Part shown: piece after piece, positions 12,223-24,257 of the stretch
Layout of the letters: every line of letters starts with the position of its first letter
Position numbering within the stretch: position 1 is the stretch's first letter
From: Gnetum montanum
Taxonomy: Eukaryota; Streptophyta; Gnetopsida; Gnetales; Gnetaceae
Reading direction: 5' to 3'
DNA: 64,000 bases
Assembly: GCA_015680685.1 (NCBI GenBank)
Contig: MNCI01006175.1
Location: 491,543 to 555,542, forward strand
Position numbers and translations under genes: made by a program
Notes under the pieces: generated by a model
Told to the model about the DNA's origin: nothing
What the model saw: only the letters and a program-made list of their open reading frames with translations
Database searches by the model: none

Positions 12223-13094
12223 TGATGAGTCACCAAACAAGCAACCTGAAATTAGACCCACAATATCAAACCCTTGATATCGGATACGCGATATTAGATA
12301 GGCTAAGTGACATTAGACACATAATGTCGGAGCCTGTCTCATTGGCTATAAATAAGAGACATGGGTGCTTAGTCTTGGATAGTTTTTTTTTTCCAGTCCC
12401 TTAGTCGAACTCTTCCAGTTTTTCTATTCGAGAGTTAGAATTATTTCTGAGTGCCTGTAGTAGGAGTCATAGAGTGAACAGATCTTTATTCGAGCATTGT
12501 GTACCTAAGCACACCTTGTGTCTGGAAATAAAGATGGACTTTGTGATAAACCTTGCAACATTCAGAATAGCTTAATTATTGTATTTAATGTTGTTTACTA
12601 TTATTTGATGCTTTCAGTAGTTAATTAATGTTATTTATAGAGAATTATTAATTATCAATTATCAATGAATTAGCATACTCAACACGAACACTTTGAGCAT
12701 ATGTGGAACCCTTCGTAACCCAATAATGACTAGAATTTGGTAATCCTAGTAGTGTTACACTAGTTCAGGATGTGTCTGGAGAGAGGCAATGGATGCTAGT
12801 GTTAGGATTTGATTCACATTAGAGTTACAAAACCCACTAGTGAATTAAATCTTTTCATTGCACACACTTAGGAGAGTAGGATATAAAATATAAAAGAAAA
12901 ACATAAAAATCATACACCTCAAGTTTACTTAACCATACAATTGTGCCTTACAAGTAAGCTTGGGAGACAATGATTGCATAACTCATTCTTATTCTACGTA
13001 GGTGCATAAGCACTTAATCCTTAAAGTTTGACTGTATCACGCATGAATGCTCATATTCATATGGTTCGGTGTAGCGGTACCTCGCCGCTCATCA
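12223..13094 (+). repeat. 5' LTR of element A
   Basis: It starts TGATGAGT and ends CTCATCA, which are the imperfect inverted termini shared by all LTRs of this family in the window. A TATA box (GCTATAAATAAGAG, 12345-12358) and an AATAAAGATG poly(A)-type signal near 12525 define U3/R. The U3 carries one copy of the 20-bp GATATC dyad at 12276-12295. Confidence 0.92.
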
Positions 13095-13095
13095 T

Positions 13096-13113
13096 TTGCG
13101 CCATTGCTGGGGA
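13096..13113 (+). promoter_or_regulatory. Primer binding site (tRNA-Asp type) of element A
   Basis: TTGCGCCATTGCTGGGGA lies one base after the LTR. It differs at three positions from TGGCGCCGTTGCCGGGGA, the complement of the plant tRNA-Asp 3' end. Athila-group elements are known to use this primer. Confidence 0.8.
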
Positions 13114-13229
13114 TTTTGTTGTTTGTGTGTTGATTAGAACTTAGGAAATCCTTTCATCGTTGGAACAAACCCTTAGAGTTAACTATCCTATAATCACTAG
13201 AAAAGAGTACCACACACTAAGTAATCAAT

Positions 13230-15123
13230 CATGTCTCCTTCTTCTTATGAGAGTGCTTCACTGACTAGGTTCGATACCATGAACAATCAGAGGTAGGGTG
13301 CACATGATGATCTGCCAATGCCCCAAAAATTTTGCATGGTATATGCTCATCCTGATGAGTGTGTACTAGACTTTACCTTTATCCTCCACCAAGATGAACA
13401 GCTACGATGATGTGATTTAGAAGGTAACATAATGCTACCTCCCGATCGCTCAATCCTGAGCATGCTTCTTCGTGCTCTCACATGAATTGGTATGCAACAC
13501 TTACAATTAGAGTACGTTGTGCATGAACAAGACTCGAGAGAGTATCGACCCATGGAGGCACAATGCTAGAGGCATCTACAATAGGAAAGACATTACGAAT
13601 CCGTGAAGGGAAAGTGGTCTCAGGATGTCCTATATGTCCTAAGTGAAAATGATGATGGTGAACTTATCTTGGGAGGTTTTCCACAAAATGATGTTCCTCT
13701 CTTTGACTTCGGTCAAGGATTTGAGTACTAGAATCTTCACTCAACTATTCATAATCTAGGTTCTGGTACCAACGAACACAAAGGGTTCGGAAAAGGAACA
13801 TGAACACATGACAATGATCGACATTTTGATCGTAACCATGACCAAGGCCACGACCACCAAAGAGAAGGTGATAGGCGCCATCATGATGCCAGTCCTCTTT
13901 CTCTTCACCTTCAACATCTTCTTCCCCCTCTCCTTTGGGATCTAAATGCAACAAATGGCAAGACCATGAGGACAATGGTAGGTGAAATAGAAATTATTGA
14001 CAAAACAGTAGAGAAAGGGGGGTGAGGGCATTCCATAGAGACAAATCATGAAAGAAGGGAGAGTAGGGAATAGCATAGGCATCATAGACACCAAAGGTAG
14101 CATGATCACAATGAACCCCTACTCACCACCCAAATTATATTAAATATAATAGAGGTCATTAGGATCCCAACAAGGCACCAAAAAGATAATAAGATCAAAA
14201 TACTAGACATGAATAACACCCCACGATTTGAAGGAGAATACAATGCTAATCCTCAAAACCATTTACAAGAATTCTATGATGCATGTGCCTTGCAGAATAT
14301 AGAAAATGAATGAAAAAAGCTAAAGTTGTTTCCATGGACATTGATCAAGGAAGTAGAAATCTGGTACTAGTCCTTAGAACTAGAATCCATTTGTCAATCG
14401 AGTACCATGTTGGAGCTATTCAATGATAAGTATCAAATGTACTCTTGAGTGTCCAACCTATGTAAGAAAATCCAAGGATGAAAACAAGGAGGACACAAAC
14501 CCTTGGATGCTACCATGGGTCGATATTATTCATTATTACATCATTTCCCTAGCCATGATTACTCACAAAAGGAACAACTACACCATCTCGTAGATGGGCT
14601 TAGGTACAAAATACGAAGAACCCTTGGGACATATGCCCAAGGAAGGCTATCTGAGCTCAGAGCCCATCAAATACAAATATTTTTGGAGCAAGTTGCCAAG
14701 GAGGAAGGTGAGTTGAGGAAAAGAGAAAGTGCAGAGGAGTACAACAGAGATCTTTCCCTCCAAAAGAAGGAAATTAGATTTTACGAAGATGAAGAAGAGT
14801 CACCACTTAAAGAGATGGTGAATAAAAAGACTTTTCCCATTTAAAAATTTGTGTCAAAAGTATCAAAAAAGGTGGATCAAATGTGGAACTCCCTAGATGA
14901 AAAATTTCAAACTATTCTAAAAATAGTAGAGGAGTCTAGAGAACAAAGTAATGGCCGAGAGACAAGGAAAAAGAAAAAATCCAAGTATGCACATAACAAG
15001 GGTAAGGGCAAGGTTGTTGTCATTAAAGAGGTTATGGATTCAGACACAAACAATGATGGTGGATGTGAGATATGCCAATATGACCATCCTAGAGGATGTT
15101 GCCCAGTAGTGTCACATCTGTAA
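13230..15123 (+). pseudogene. Gag of element A
   Basis: The structural Gag polyprotein is read from an ATG near 13230 (SPSSYESASLT). The capsid-type block begins near 14221 with RFEGEYNANPQNHLQEFYDA and continues through LDATMGRYYSLLHHFP (14503) and LRAHQIQIFLEQVAKEEGEL. The basic tail (about 14940-15020) leads to a single zinc knuckle near 15062, CEICQYDHPRGCCP, a CX2CX3HX4C pattern. The first half is riddled with stops; the 14503-14844 and 14851-15123 stretches stay open but in different frames. The same capsid wording is found in element E at 49675-50249, confirming the family. Confidence 0.85.
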
Positions 15124-15486
15124 GAGTCTGGCGTGTATACACTAAACCCATGGTTAAACAAATGACAAACACCCAGAAGGTTACCTTATCCTCAAGGTAA
15201 TCTAAGGTAGTTCCACCAACCCTTGACATATTATTCGAGTGGAGCTCCACCACAATTGAATGAATAATATCAATAGTGGCAACACCCACAATCATGGGGA
15301 ATGTCACTACCACATCAACAATACCCTTACCATCAACTTGACCCATACAAGTATTATGTTCAGTAGTCGATCTCTCCACATGACTCTACTAGTTATGTCG
15401 TTCTTCAGCCTCACTACCAGATCCCCAAATACTATAGAACTTCTTCTTCTATAAGTGATGCCCCACATACATACTATCCTTCTCAT

Positions 15487-16278
15487 TTGTCTACATTTCT
15501 TCCACCCTCAACTCTATTACCACCTTCTCCAACTATGCAGGGTGAGATTCTTGCCCAGCTGCAACAACGTAATGCTACAAGGGCTGTCAATCTTCAACCT
15601 ACTGTTGCTTTGAACAACCAATCAAAGAAGAGATCTTTCTTTAGAACCAATAGTGCAACTAAGTCCTTACAACCACAAGCGGTTAATTATCAAAATGTCT
15701 CATCATCATTTAAATCTTTGGAGCTTCCTTCGAACCAAAAACCACACCCAATGCATATTATCATGTTAACCCACACCATCATTGATTGGATTAAAGGTAG
15801 TCATCTTCCTAGGAAACTCTCTAATCCTAGAAGTCCTCTTATTTATTTGCAAATCACTGGAAATGAGCCTTGTAAAGCTCTTTTGGATTCAGCTTCTAGT
15901 GTTAATTTGATCTCCTAGGAAATGTATAAAGCCTGGAACTTGCCTCCATTAAAGAAGAGCAACATTCATTTAGAGTTGATCGACTAGTCCATCACTATTC
16001 CATTGGGACTAGTGGAGGACATTGTCATCACTGTTTATGGGTGGTCATATCCAACTGCTTTCCTAGTGATCCAAGTTAACCACTACAAGGGGAAGTTCCT
16101 AATCATAATGGGAAGAGCATGGCTAAGTACGGTTGATGCGTGCCTAGGAATATGTGATCTTTCCCTAGAAATAAAAAAAATGTGTTTGGGAAGATCGAGA
16201 AGAAGAAAGTTCCATGCATTGCATATAGTGACAAAAGGTGCAATTGTGTGCAAAAGTCCTAGTTTGTACAATGCTTAA
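15487..16278 (+). pseudogene. Aspartic protease region of element A
   Basis: This is the retropepsin-like part of the polyprotein. LYLQITGNEPCKALL-type wording leads to ALLDSASSVNLIS near 15880, where the active-site triad reads Asp-Ser-Ala rather than the usual Asp-Ser/Thr-Gly. The C-terminal flap-like block IMGRAWLSTVDA lies near 16105. One in-frame stop separates the two halves at 15916. Element C keeps only the second half (24323 onward). Confidence 0.8.
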
Positions 16279-16403
16279 CATTGCCTGCATGCAACTAGTG
16301 TGCACAAGTATCTAACATACAAAGATGCCTATATGTACTACCCACAAGATAGAAAGGCACCCAATGGCTGAAAACTAACCAAGAGAGCAATTCAACTTTA
16401 TGC

Positions 16404-18023
16404 ATGGAACCCACTAAGAGCTTGACTTATGCCTATATCGATAGCATAGATGCATTAAAGCAAGTCCATCGCCAACTTCTAAGTACTGACACTGAAAATA
16501 TCAACTGGGGGAAGTTGGAAATCCCTGATGAGTTTAACCAAGAGCCCCTCGAATTACAATCATTACCCACTAGTATGGAGTATGCATTTCTCAAGAATGG
16601 AAAACTAGTAATCATTAATGCTAAGCTCGCTCTTCAACAAAGGGAAGGACTACTAAAAATGGTAAATAAATGGTCAAAAGCCTTTACTTGGTTATATCCT
16701 AAATTGACTAGAATAGATCCTAGGATATGCCAACATAGAATTTACACTAATCCCTTTATCAAGCCTCGACGACAACTGCAAAGACAACTGAACCCAAAGC
16801 TTAAGCAAGTAGTTTAGGAAGAAATTGAACAACTCTTGAAGGCTAGGTTCATCTACCCCATTGCTGATAATGAATGGATCAATCCATTAGTCATTGTGCC
16901 CAGAAAAGATGGTAAATGGAGGTTTTGTATAGACTTTAGGCTATTAAACATGGAAACATTTAAAGATCATTTCCCATTGTCATTTGTTGATCAAGTCTTA
17001 GATACCATTGTAGGGCATTGTTATTATAGTTTTCTAGATGGTTACAGTGGGTATAATCAAATCCAAATAGCACCAGAAGACCAAGCCAAAACTATATGCA
17101 CGAGTCCTTGGGGGACATTTGCATATAGGCAAATGTCATTTGGCTTGTGCAATGCTCCAACAACATTTCAACGTTTGGTTCTCAATATATTTCAACAAAA
17201 AATAGGGAATGATGTGGAGGTTTTTATGGACAATTTCTCCATCTATGAAGTGTACTTTGAACAACCATTGGACCAATTAGAGCAAGTGCTAAAATGATGT
17301 GTTGAAACCAACCTAAGGCTCAATTAGCAGAAAATCCACTTAATGGTCCAAGATGGCATTGTATTAGGACATAAAATCTTACAAGCAAGGATGGATGTAG
17401 ATCCTGAAAAAATTAAAGTCATCCAAGAAACCACTCATCAAACTGAAACTATAAAATATGTCTGATCATTCATTGGACATACTGGCTATTATAGACGTTT
17501 CATCGAGAACTTTTTGAAGATTGCAAAACTGTTGGTAGAATTAATGAAAAAGGACGTACCCTTTGAATGGACCAAGGAATGTGAGATAGCTTTCCAAACC
17601 TTGAAGCAGAAGCTCATAGAAACACCCATTCTACAAGCTCCTGACTAGTCCAGACCATTCCATATAATGACTGACATGTCCAATTTTGCTTTAGGAGTCA
17701 TACTTACATAGTTAGATGACCAAAAACATCCCTATTACATTCATTGTACAAGTGAAAATATTGCTGGTGCACAACTCAACTATACGACAACAGAAAAAGT
17801 GTTAATGACTATGGTGTTTGCACTAGAAAAATTTAGGCACTATGTATTAGGCTATAAGGTATTTGTACACATGGATCATAATGCGATTTGGTTCCTTATG
17901 AATAAACCAACAGTGAGCCCTTGCATCATACAATGGCTCATGATCTTACAAGTGTTCAATCTTACAATGGTCAATCATAAAGGCACTAAGAATGTTGTTG
18001 CCAATCATTTATCTTGTTTGTGA
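16404..18023 (+). pseudogene. Reverse transcriptase and RNase H of element A
   Basis: The RT upstream domain has CQHRIYTNPF. The fingers and palm follow at 16836-17297 with VPRKDGKWRFCIDFRLLN, FLDGYSGYNQI and MSFGLCNAPTTFQRL. The catalytic box reads VFMDNFSIY, so the second Asp is Asn. The connection and RNase H extend from about 17330 to 18023 (SFIGHTGYYRRFIENF, MTDMSNFALGV, LMTMVFALEKFRHYVLGYK). Several single-base stops split it. It aligns closely with the same region of element C. An RT with the YxDD pair lost cannot polymerise. Confidence 0.9.
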
Positions 18024-18149
18024 TGGGACAACAAAGAGGATGAATACCTAATTTCTAATCGCTTCCCTAATGAACTCCTCTTTGCAGGTGTAATAAACAA
18101 TCAATCACCCATAGATACAAATTGGTATAGTAGCATTATTACTTATCTT

Positions 18150-19345
18150 CTCACACAAGAAACACTACAAGGGCTAGACGTTAAAAAGAAACAACCATTT
18201 CTCCACCGAGTCAAACATTTCATGGAAATCAACGGACACCTTTACAAGGTATGTTCCGATGGCTTGGTTTGATGGTGTGTTCTCGACGTAGATCAATTGT
18301 TAGTTCTCCAAGATGCTCATGAGGGTCCTTGTGGGGATCATTACGTTAGGAGACAAACAACCATTAAAATATTTCTCACAGGATATTATTGGCCTACATT
18401 ATTTTAGGATGCCCATCATTTTATCTAATCTTGTGAGCACTACCAACGTGATGGGGGAATGATTACTAGAATGGAGGGTCCACAATAATGGATTTAGCCC
18501 TTAGAACCCTTTGACATATGGGGTATTGATTTTATGGGGCCTATTACACCAATGTCTAATGGAAAAGCATATATTGTTGTTGCTGTTGACTATTTTTAAA
18601 AATGGGCTAAAGTAGCTACCATTACCGACTATACATCATCTACCACTACACAATTTGTTCAACAACAAATTGTAAATAGGTTTGGCATGCCTCGTGCACT
18701 TATTTCTAATAATGGTACTCATTTTATAGTGCGAATTTTTGGAAGTTTATGCAATGCTTAGGAGTTAAGCATAAACTGACGACACCATATCATCCTCAAG
18801 CGAATGGTCAAGCCAAGTCACCTATAGGGAGATCACAAGAATTTGACACAAACCATTAGCAAATATAGGTGAGATTGGAGCACCAAATTGAATGACGCTC
18901 TTTGGGCCTACCACTCCACGTGAAAACTCCCTATAGGCTATTCTCCCTATGAGTTAGTGCACGATAAACTTCCAATACTTCCTATCCAAGCTAAGCTCTG
19001 TACACTATCTACAACATGTGACCTTAACCTTGATCTCAATCTATCATAGAAAGAATAGTTAATGAATCTTAACTTGCTAGATGAAAACTGATTAGTTACC
19101 CTATCATCCAACAAACTGCACAAGGCCTTCAACAAGCAACATCATGACCTAAGAATTAGAAAAGTAAAATACCAACTAGAAGATAGGGTTCTTTATTGGA
19201 ATCTTGCACATGTGCCACAATGAACTAAATTTCAAACGCTGTGAGAAGGACCTTATATCATTCATGAAAATTTTCCTTCAGGGGCCATGATGATCTATAA
19301 ACTGGAAGCCTGGATAAGAAATTATTGGTCAATGTCCAGCAAAAA
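18150..19345 (+). pseudogene. Integrase of element A
   Basis: The zinc-binding N-terminus is near 18310-18460 (GDHYVRRQTT, GYYWPTLF, SCEHYQRDGG), with the second cysteine of the CxxC pair replaced by Tyr. The catalytic core follows with [10 protein letters not shown] near 18520 and LISNNGTHF near 18700, where the second catalytic Asp is Asn. The C-terminal block near 19180-19340 (YQLEDRVLYWN) precedes the end of pol. Frameshifts are present. Confidence 0.87.
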
Positions 19346-20186
19346 AACCTTTCCATGAGCCCAAAATGGCCAAGACTAACACTACCTCTATTGATGAACA
19401 CCCCTGCTCATTATTTCGGATCTCCTCCTTCCAACTTAGTCATGGGGGAGATGGCCATTAATGCTAATTATTCTAAGCCCTCAGTTTCTTTTGTCTTTTT
19501 TGTTTTACACATTTTTCATCTTACTTATTTTTATTTTACACCATCATTAACATTTTTACTATTTCTTTCTTTGTTACCTTTTGTTTGATTTATTTTCACT
19601 CATCACATAATAAGTGCTTATGATAGTGGATTGTACTATAATAGTGTTGATTGCTAATGTTTGGTTTTTACCTTTGACTTTTAATGTTGATGCTAAGATA
19701 TGGTTTCTTTTGATAAAACAGGCAATGAGTCCACGTCATTCATTTATCCATTCAACTCTATGATCTCCCTTTATTTTGGAAATGTACTGTCACTTTTTCT
19801 AATCAAACCTATTAATAAAATTGTGGCTTGGTATTCTTCAAATCAAGGAAAGATTTAAATGGATTGAAAAGGGGTGTGACTTCAAGGGGATTAGACGTAT
19901 TTGTGCTAGCTATTCTCTTGGGTACTTGGCTATTTTTCATAGTTTTTCCACCATTCCGTTGTTGACTAATATCAAATAAGTCTTTGCATGGTGTGGTTCC
20001 CACTCAAAAAAAAAACTGATGGGAATTCAAAGCACACCCCTTAGACATTATAAAGGAACATGGGCCACAAGCACTACTTATGGAAATGGAAAGACATGTT
20101 ACCCATGCCTAAAGGTTCCATCTAACTAAGGCCCTTTCCCACTTCCTACCTCTGTATTCTTCTCTTTTTGGAATGGTGGTTGCTCT

Positions 20187-20453
20187 GTGAAAGCATTCTT
20201 GTTGCTTCAGGAGGATGGGTTGGTCAAGTGTGTTGATGCGAGGTCACTGGATGTGGTTAGTTTTAATCTGGATTTAGACCAAATTTTATTAAGTCACCTT
20301 AACCACATAATACATAAGGTACTTTACACAACCTTGATTTTGGAATTTCATTTCATTTTCTCTTCTCTTTCCATCTTGCTTCCCGTATTCTACCTCATTG
20401 CTAGTTTTATGATTAGTTTATATCTTGGTCGACACATTGTTATTCTTTGGTAA
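20187..20453 (+). CDS. Possible third-ORF remnant of element A
   Basis: An 88-codon frame has the phrase AFLLLQEDGLV, then SLDVV, then LLSHLNH and a hydrophobic, potentially membrane-spanning C-terminus. Element C has a partly parallel frame at 29381-29581 and beyond with AFLLLQVDGLV, SLDVV and LLSHINH. Similarity between two elements suggests either a coding remnant or simply conserved non-coding DNA. No family was recognised, and function is unknown. Confidence 0.35.
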   Translation: MKAFLLLQEDGLVKCVDARSLDVVSFNLDLDQILLSHLNHIIHKVLYTTLILEFHFIFSSLSILLPVFYLIASFMISLYLGRHIVILW

Positions 20454-20554
20454 ATTATTGTGGGTAGATTCTTAACTATTGTCTCGATATGTCATTCTTA
20501 GAGCCTACAAACTCTTTGGTTTGTGGGTTTGTCAGGGCATAAAGGGCATAAAGG

Positions 20555-20578
20555 GCATAAACCTGCTTTGGGGAGGAC
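20555..20578 (+). promoter_or_regulatory. Conserved purine-rich motif (PPT-like) of element A
   Basis: The motif CTGCTTTGGGGAGGAC is conserved in elements C, E and I. It may be a polypurine tract or another 3' signal. It is preceded by a triplicated GGCATAAA word. Confidence 0.5.
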
Positions 20579-20917
20579 CCACTAGTTCAGGATGTGTTTG
20601 GAGAGTGGGAACGAATGTTGGTGTTAGGATTTGATTCACATTAGAGTTACAAAGCCCATTAGTTAATTAAATCTTTTCATTGCACACACGTAGGAGATCA
20701 GGATAGAAAATATATAAGAAAACATAAAAAATCATACACCTCAAGTTTACTTAACCATACAAGTGTGCCTTACAAGTAAGCTTGGGAAGACAACGATTGC
20801 ATAACTCATCCTTGTTCTGCGTAGGTACAAAAGAACTTAATCCTCAGAGTTCTACCGGATCACATGTGAATGCTCGTATTAGTATGGTTGGGCATAGGGG
20901 TACCTTGCCACTCATCA
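20579..20917 (+). repeat. 3' LTR of element A, 5'-truncated
   Basis: The sequence from ACTAGTTCAGGATGTGT to CTCATCA matches 12761-13094 of the 5' LTR. The first ~540 bp (U3 and R start) are missing. The junction falls in a shared CACTAGTTC word, consistent with a microhomology deletion. The right TSD TGGCC follows at 20918-20922. Confidence 0.88.
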
Positions 20918-21580
20918 TGGCCCATGTTGAATTCTCATATAATAATGCTTTCCATTCTTGCATTGGTAAGAGTCCCTTTATTGTAAATTATGGATTTTCA
21001 CCTAGAATGGTTGACGAGTTAAGGAAATTTAAAGATTGTGCCTCTTTGAGTTCAAACTTTGTTAAGAAAATGAAAGAATTACATCAATAAGTTAAATATC
21101 ACTTGGAGAAAAAAGAAAAAGATTGCATCTTCTAAGGTCAATGAGGGTAAGAGGACAATTAATTTCTAAATTGGTGATCATGTTTGGATTTAATTAAGCA
21201 AATAAAGGCAAAAGAATGTGCACTTCTACAAGCTTAAGTCAAAGAGAATTGGTCCACTTCAGATCAAGGCCAAAATCAATCCAAATTCTTATGAGATTGA
21301 CTTCCCTAATAATTTGCCTATTTCTTGTATTTTTAATGTTTTATATTTGAGCCCATACTATGGGAATGTGATTGAATAAGACTTGAAGCATAGTCTTCAA
21401 ATCCTAAAGGATGCACTTGAAGACTCAAACTTAGGCAAGCCACCAAGAAAAGTAATTGTGTTGTAAGCAAGGGAGGCTAGGAGCATAAGAGGCAGAAAAA
21501 TGCATGAGTAATTGGTGCATTGGAATGATGAAGGGTTTAAAATGCAATTTGGATCCATAAGAAAGATTTGGCTTTTTGGG
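20918..21580 (+). pseudogene. Chromovirus-like pol, 3' part (integrase end and chromodomain-like tail)
   Basis: This is the continuation of the integrase broken at 12222: HVEFSYNNAFHSCIGKSPF then VNYGFSPRMVDEL. It is followed by an SH3-like block (GDHVWI, KLKSKRIGPLQI), the phrase FNVLYLSPYYG and a chromodomain-type RSIRGRKMHE, LVHWNDEGF. Stops interrupt it. Position and frame continuity across the TGGCC duplication show it is the same gene as 9900-12222. Confidence 0.88.
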
Positions 21581-22154
21581 GGCTTAATGCTATCCTAAGT
21601 GTACAACCAACTTGAGGACAAGTTTAAATTCTTAAGGGTGGATGAGATAATGAGGACATTACCTAGCCCATGTCTAATCGTCAATATGTTTATCCATAGA
21701 TGTTTGTGTGTTATTGTGTTTGTATTTTTTTTATTGTTTTTTTTTATGATGATCTTAGGATATTTTGACATGTTTGTGAGTGTTTGGAACTATTTTGATG
21801 AGTTTAGGAGGTTTTGGGGGCTATGGAGTATTGTTTGGAGGTGTCCTGAGATTCTAGGCCTTAAAACAAGCATCTTTAATTTTTACCTTGGCAAGAAAGA
21901 TAGCTCACCTAATAGTTAGATGTCTCAACTACATTCTAGACATATGCACACTCTCAAGATGTCTAAACCAAGATGTCTAACATGATTCCAAAATATCTAC
22001 TCTAACATCTCTACACTCAAGTAAGACGTTTATTATTTCTCCAAGATGTCTCATACAGACACGAGACAATTTCCTTCAAGTTTTTAAAGATTTAAATTTT
22101 GAATTTAAAGAGAGAAGATGAAGAGATAGGGGAGGGGTGGGGAAGGAAGGATAT
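21581..22154 (+). other. 3' end of the outer chromovirus-like element
   Basis: The phrase CAACTTGAGGACAAGTTTAA near 21604, then AAGGGTGGATGAGA, is typical of the sequence ahead of the 3' LTR in plant chromoviruses. The remainder is probably its LTR, into which solo LTR B and possibly element C inserted. Confidence 0.5.
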
Positions 22155-23007
22155 TGATGAGTGGTGAGGTACCCCTACGCTTTGATCTAGTCTAGTTTCG
22201 AGGATGGGACTAGTTGTGGTATCTAGATCATTATGCTTTGATCGCAGTTCACTATCTTCCAACTTAGACTAGTGGTAGCTTGTCATGTATGGTTTAGTCC
22301 AAAGTGAGGCATATTATGTTGTCTAATTATACTTTTCTCCTAATGACAATAAAGAGGTAAACTAATTAAGCTAATGAACAATGAAAAACAAGATCTAATT
22401 TAGCCTACGTACAATGAATATCTGCCCTTAATCATCTGTATACATCTTGGACTTCATGAGACTATTTTTGGGATTGCTAAGCACATGTCACTAGGTGTGC
22501 CAAATGATACACTACTAGATTACCAAGTATCTACACTTAAATTCTCATGATTAAGGCTTATGCACTCCACTTAATAATAGGAATAGTAAATAGCAATAAA
22601 TTAACTAAAGAAAATAGTAAATAATCAATGATTAAAAGCAATAACAAATCTAAGTGGGCATTGTAATGATGAAAGTAATCTCAATCTTTATTGCTAGTCA
22701 TGTAACATGTCCAAGTATGTCACACTCGAACAAAGGTGTCGTATGATTACAAACATCACACTACGGGCATGCATTGGGAATAATAAGACTCTAGGAAAGA
22801 CTACCAAAACTAAAAATGAAAACTATCTTCTCTACTTCATGTATACTTGTCTCATCTAGGCACCCAAGTGCTGTATTTATAGGCTAACCCAGAGGAGATG
22901 ACATCGAATATCTATCATCGCTTCTTGGCTTCGACATTGGGTATTTGACATCAGGGCTCTGACATTAGGTATTCAACATTAGGACCTGACAGATTAACAA
23001 CTCATCA
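22155..23007 (-). mobile_element. Solo LTR B of the Athila-like family
   Basis: Both TGATGAGT/CTCATCA termini are present, no internal region is attached, and the flanks GATAT and TATAT differ at one base, as expected for an aged TSD. Inverted TATA sequence lies at 22872-22882. Two 20-bp dyads of the GATGTC-N8-RATGTC type are at 22933-22952 and 22961-22980. Confidence 0.85.
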
Positions 23008-23468
23008 TATATAAATGGACCTCTTGGGCCTTCAATTTGATCAAGAGAGAGAGTCTAGGAAGAGAAAGGTGAGTTGAGAGAAGAGTAGATAGAGATAGAG
23101 TCTTGGCAATGCGCCTTAATCATCATCCATGTGAGTGTGAGTGTGTACGAGTTCGATTGAATCTTTTGTTTGTTCTTAGGAATTGTGCTTCCTTTCATAT
23201 GTAAATTATTCATCTGAGCAAGAATAAAGCTTTCATTTTCCTTTTCTTGTTCAAATTTGTTATTTTTTGACTTTGAGATAGCATGGATTATGAAATCCAT
23301 GGGAGCTCCTCATCACTTTGCATTTGGAAATATCTTTGATCCCTTATTTTCAACTCTATTTGAAAACTTCAATGTGTAGTTATTTTCTAGTAGCAAAAGC
23401 ATAACTATGACATCTCTTCAAGAGTCAAGTACTATATTTTCAAAGATATCAATTTTCAATTACAACTT
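23008..23468 (+). other. Unassigned, likely rest of the outer element's LTR
   Basis: It begins with TATATAAATGG directly after LTR B and contains GAATAAAGC near 23222. This fits a promoter/poly(A) region of an LTR split by LTR B, but I could not find the second copy. Confidence 0.35.
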
Positions 23469-24256
23469 TGATGGGACGCGATATCGCATCTTTCCCTACG
23501 ATATCACGTACATGATATCGTAGCCCGTCGCCAGTTCTATAAATAAGAGGTGGCACTCCCTTGTTTCTCCATCTAGATCTAGACCTTATCCAAACTCATT
23601 CCATTTTTCCATTCCAGAGTTAGAATAATTTCCATGTGCCCCCAGTAGGAGTCCCAAAGTGAATGGATCTTTATTCGAGCAATTCTGTACCTAAGCACAC
23701 AATTGTGTACTGCAATAAAGATGAACTTTTGGATAAACCTTGCAGTATATGGACTAAGATAAATAGGATTTAATTAATGTTAAATGTTTAATTGCTTTAT
23801 TAGTTAGTTAAATCTCTCTCAACCCTTAACTTCTAGTTAAGTGCATTCAGTACGACCGCTTCAAGCACGTGTGTTACGCTTGGTAATCCTAGTAACGAAT
23901 AGCATTTGGTAATCCCAGCAATGTTGCACTGGTTCAAGTTGTGAAATGGCAAGTGGGAATGGATACTGATGCTAGGGTAATTAAGACTTAGTTAGTTAAA
24001 GTTAGTTACTTAGTCTCTTCACCATTTCCTTTCTTAGCATAGGCGATAAAAGCATAAAAGATATAAAAATCCAATGCCTCAAGCTTACTTAACCATACAA
24101 CCATGACAAATGCAAGTGATCTTGGGAAGACAACGACTAATTAGCCTTAGGTGTTCCATAAGGTGTGTAGGCACTTAGTCTATGGAGTTCGACCAGATCA
24201 CGCATGTAACACTCGTATTCGTATGGTTGAGTGTAGGGGTACCTCGCCACTCATCA
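23469..24256 (+). repeat. 5' LTR of element C
   Basis: It runs from TGATGGGACGCG to CTCATCA. Three GATATC sites lie at 23480, 23500 and 23514, the last two forming a 14-bp-spaced dyad. The TATA box TCTATAAATAAGAGG is at 23537-23550, followed by a CAATAAAGATGAAC poly(A)-type signal. Confidence 0.93.
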
Positions 24257-24257
24257 T

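Larger units (their letters stand above)
19346..20580 (+). other. Long post-integrase region of element A
   Basis: About 1.2 kb lies between the integrase and the 3' LTR. It is collinear with 28605-29845 of element C. Shared words include GGGGGAGATGGCC (19444/28675), GCAATGAGTCCAC (19723/28972), CTTTGCATGGTGTGGTTC (19982/29266) and GCCTGCTTTGGGGAGGA (20560/29825). Athila-type elements are known to carry an extra ORF or long untranslated region here. Confidence 0.7.
12223..20917 (+). mobile_element. Element A: Athila-like Ty3/gypsy retrotransposon, nested
   Basis: The element has a 5' LTR, a tRNA-Asp type primer binding site, gag, protease, RT, RNase H, integrase, a long 3' region and a truncated 3' LTR. 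It is flanked by perfect TGGCC duplications. Total length is 8.7 kb. All ORFs are broken by stops. The RT catalytic pair reads FMDN, the protease core reads DSA in place of DSG, and the integrase core carries SNNG where SDNG is expected. The element is non-autonomous now. Confidence 0.93.

Noticed and set aside
21599-21919. A 106-codon open frame as a gene
   Set aside because: It is a hydrophobic low-complexity frame in the 3' end of a retroelement. The sequence ahead of it is the typical pre-LTR signal.
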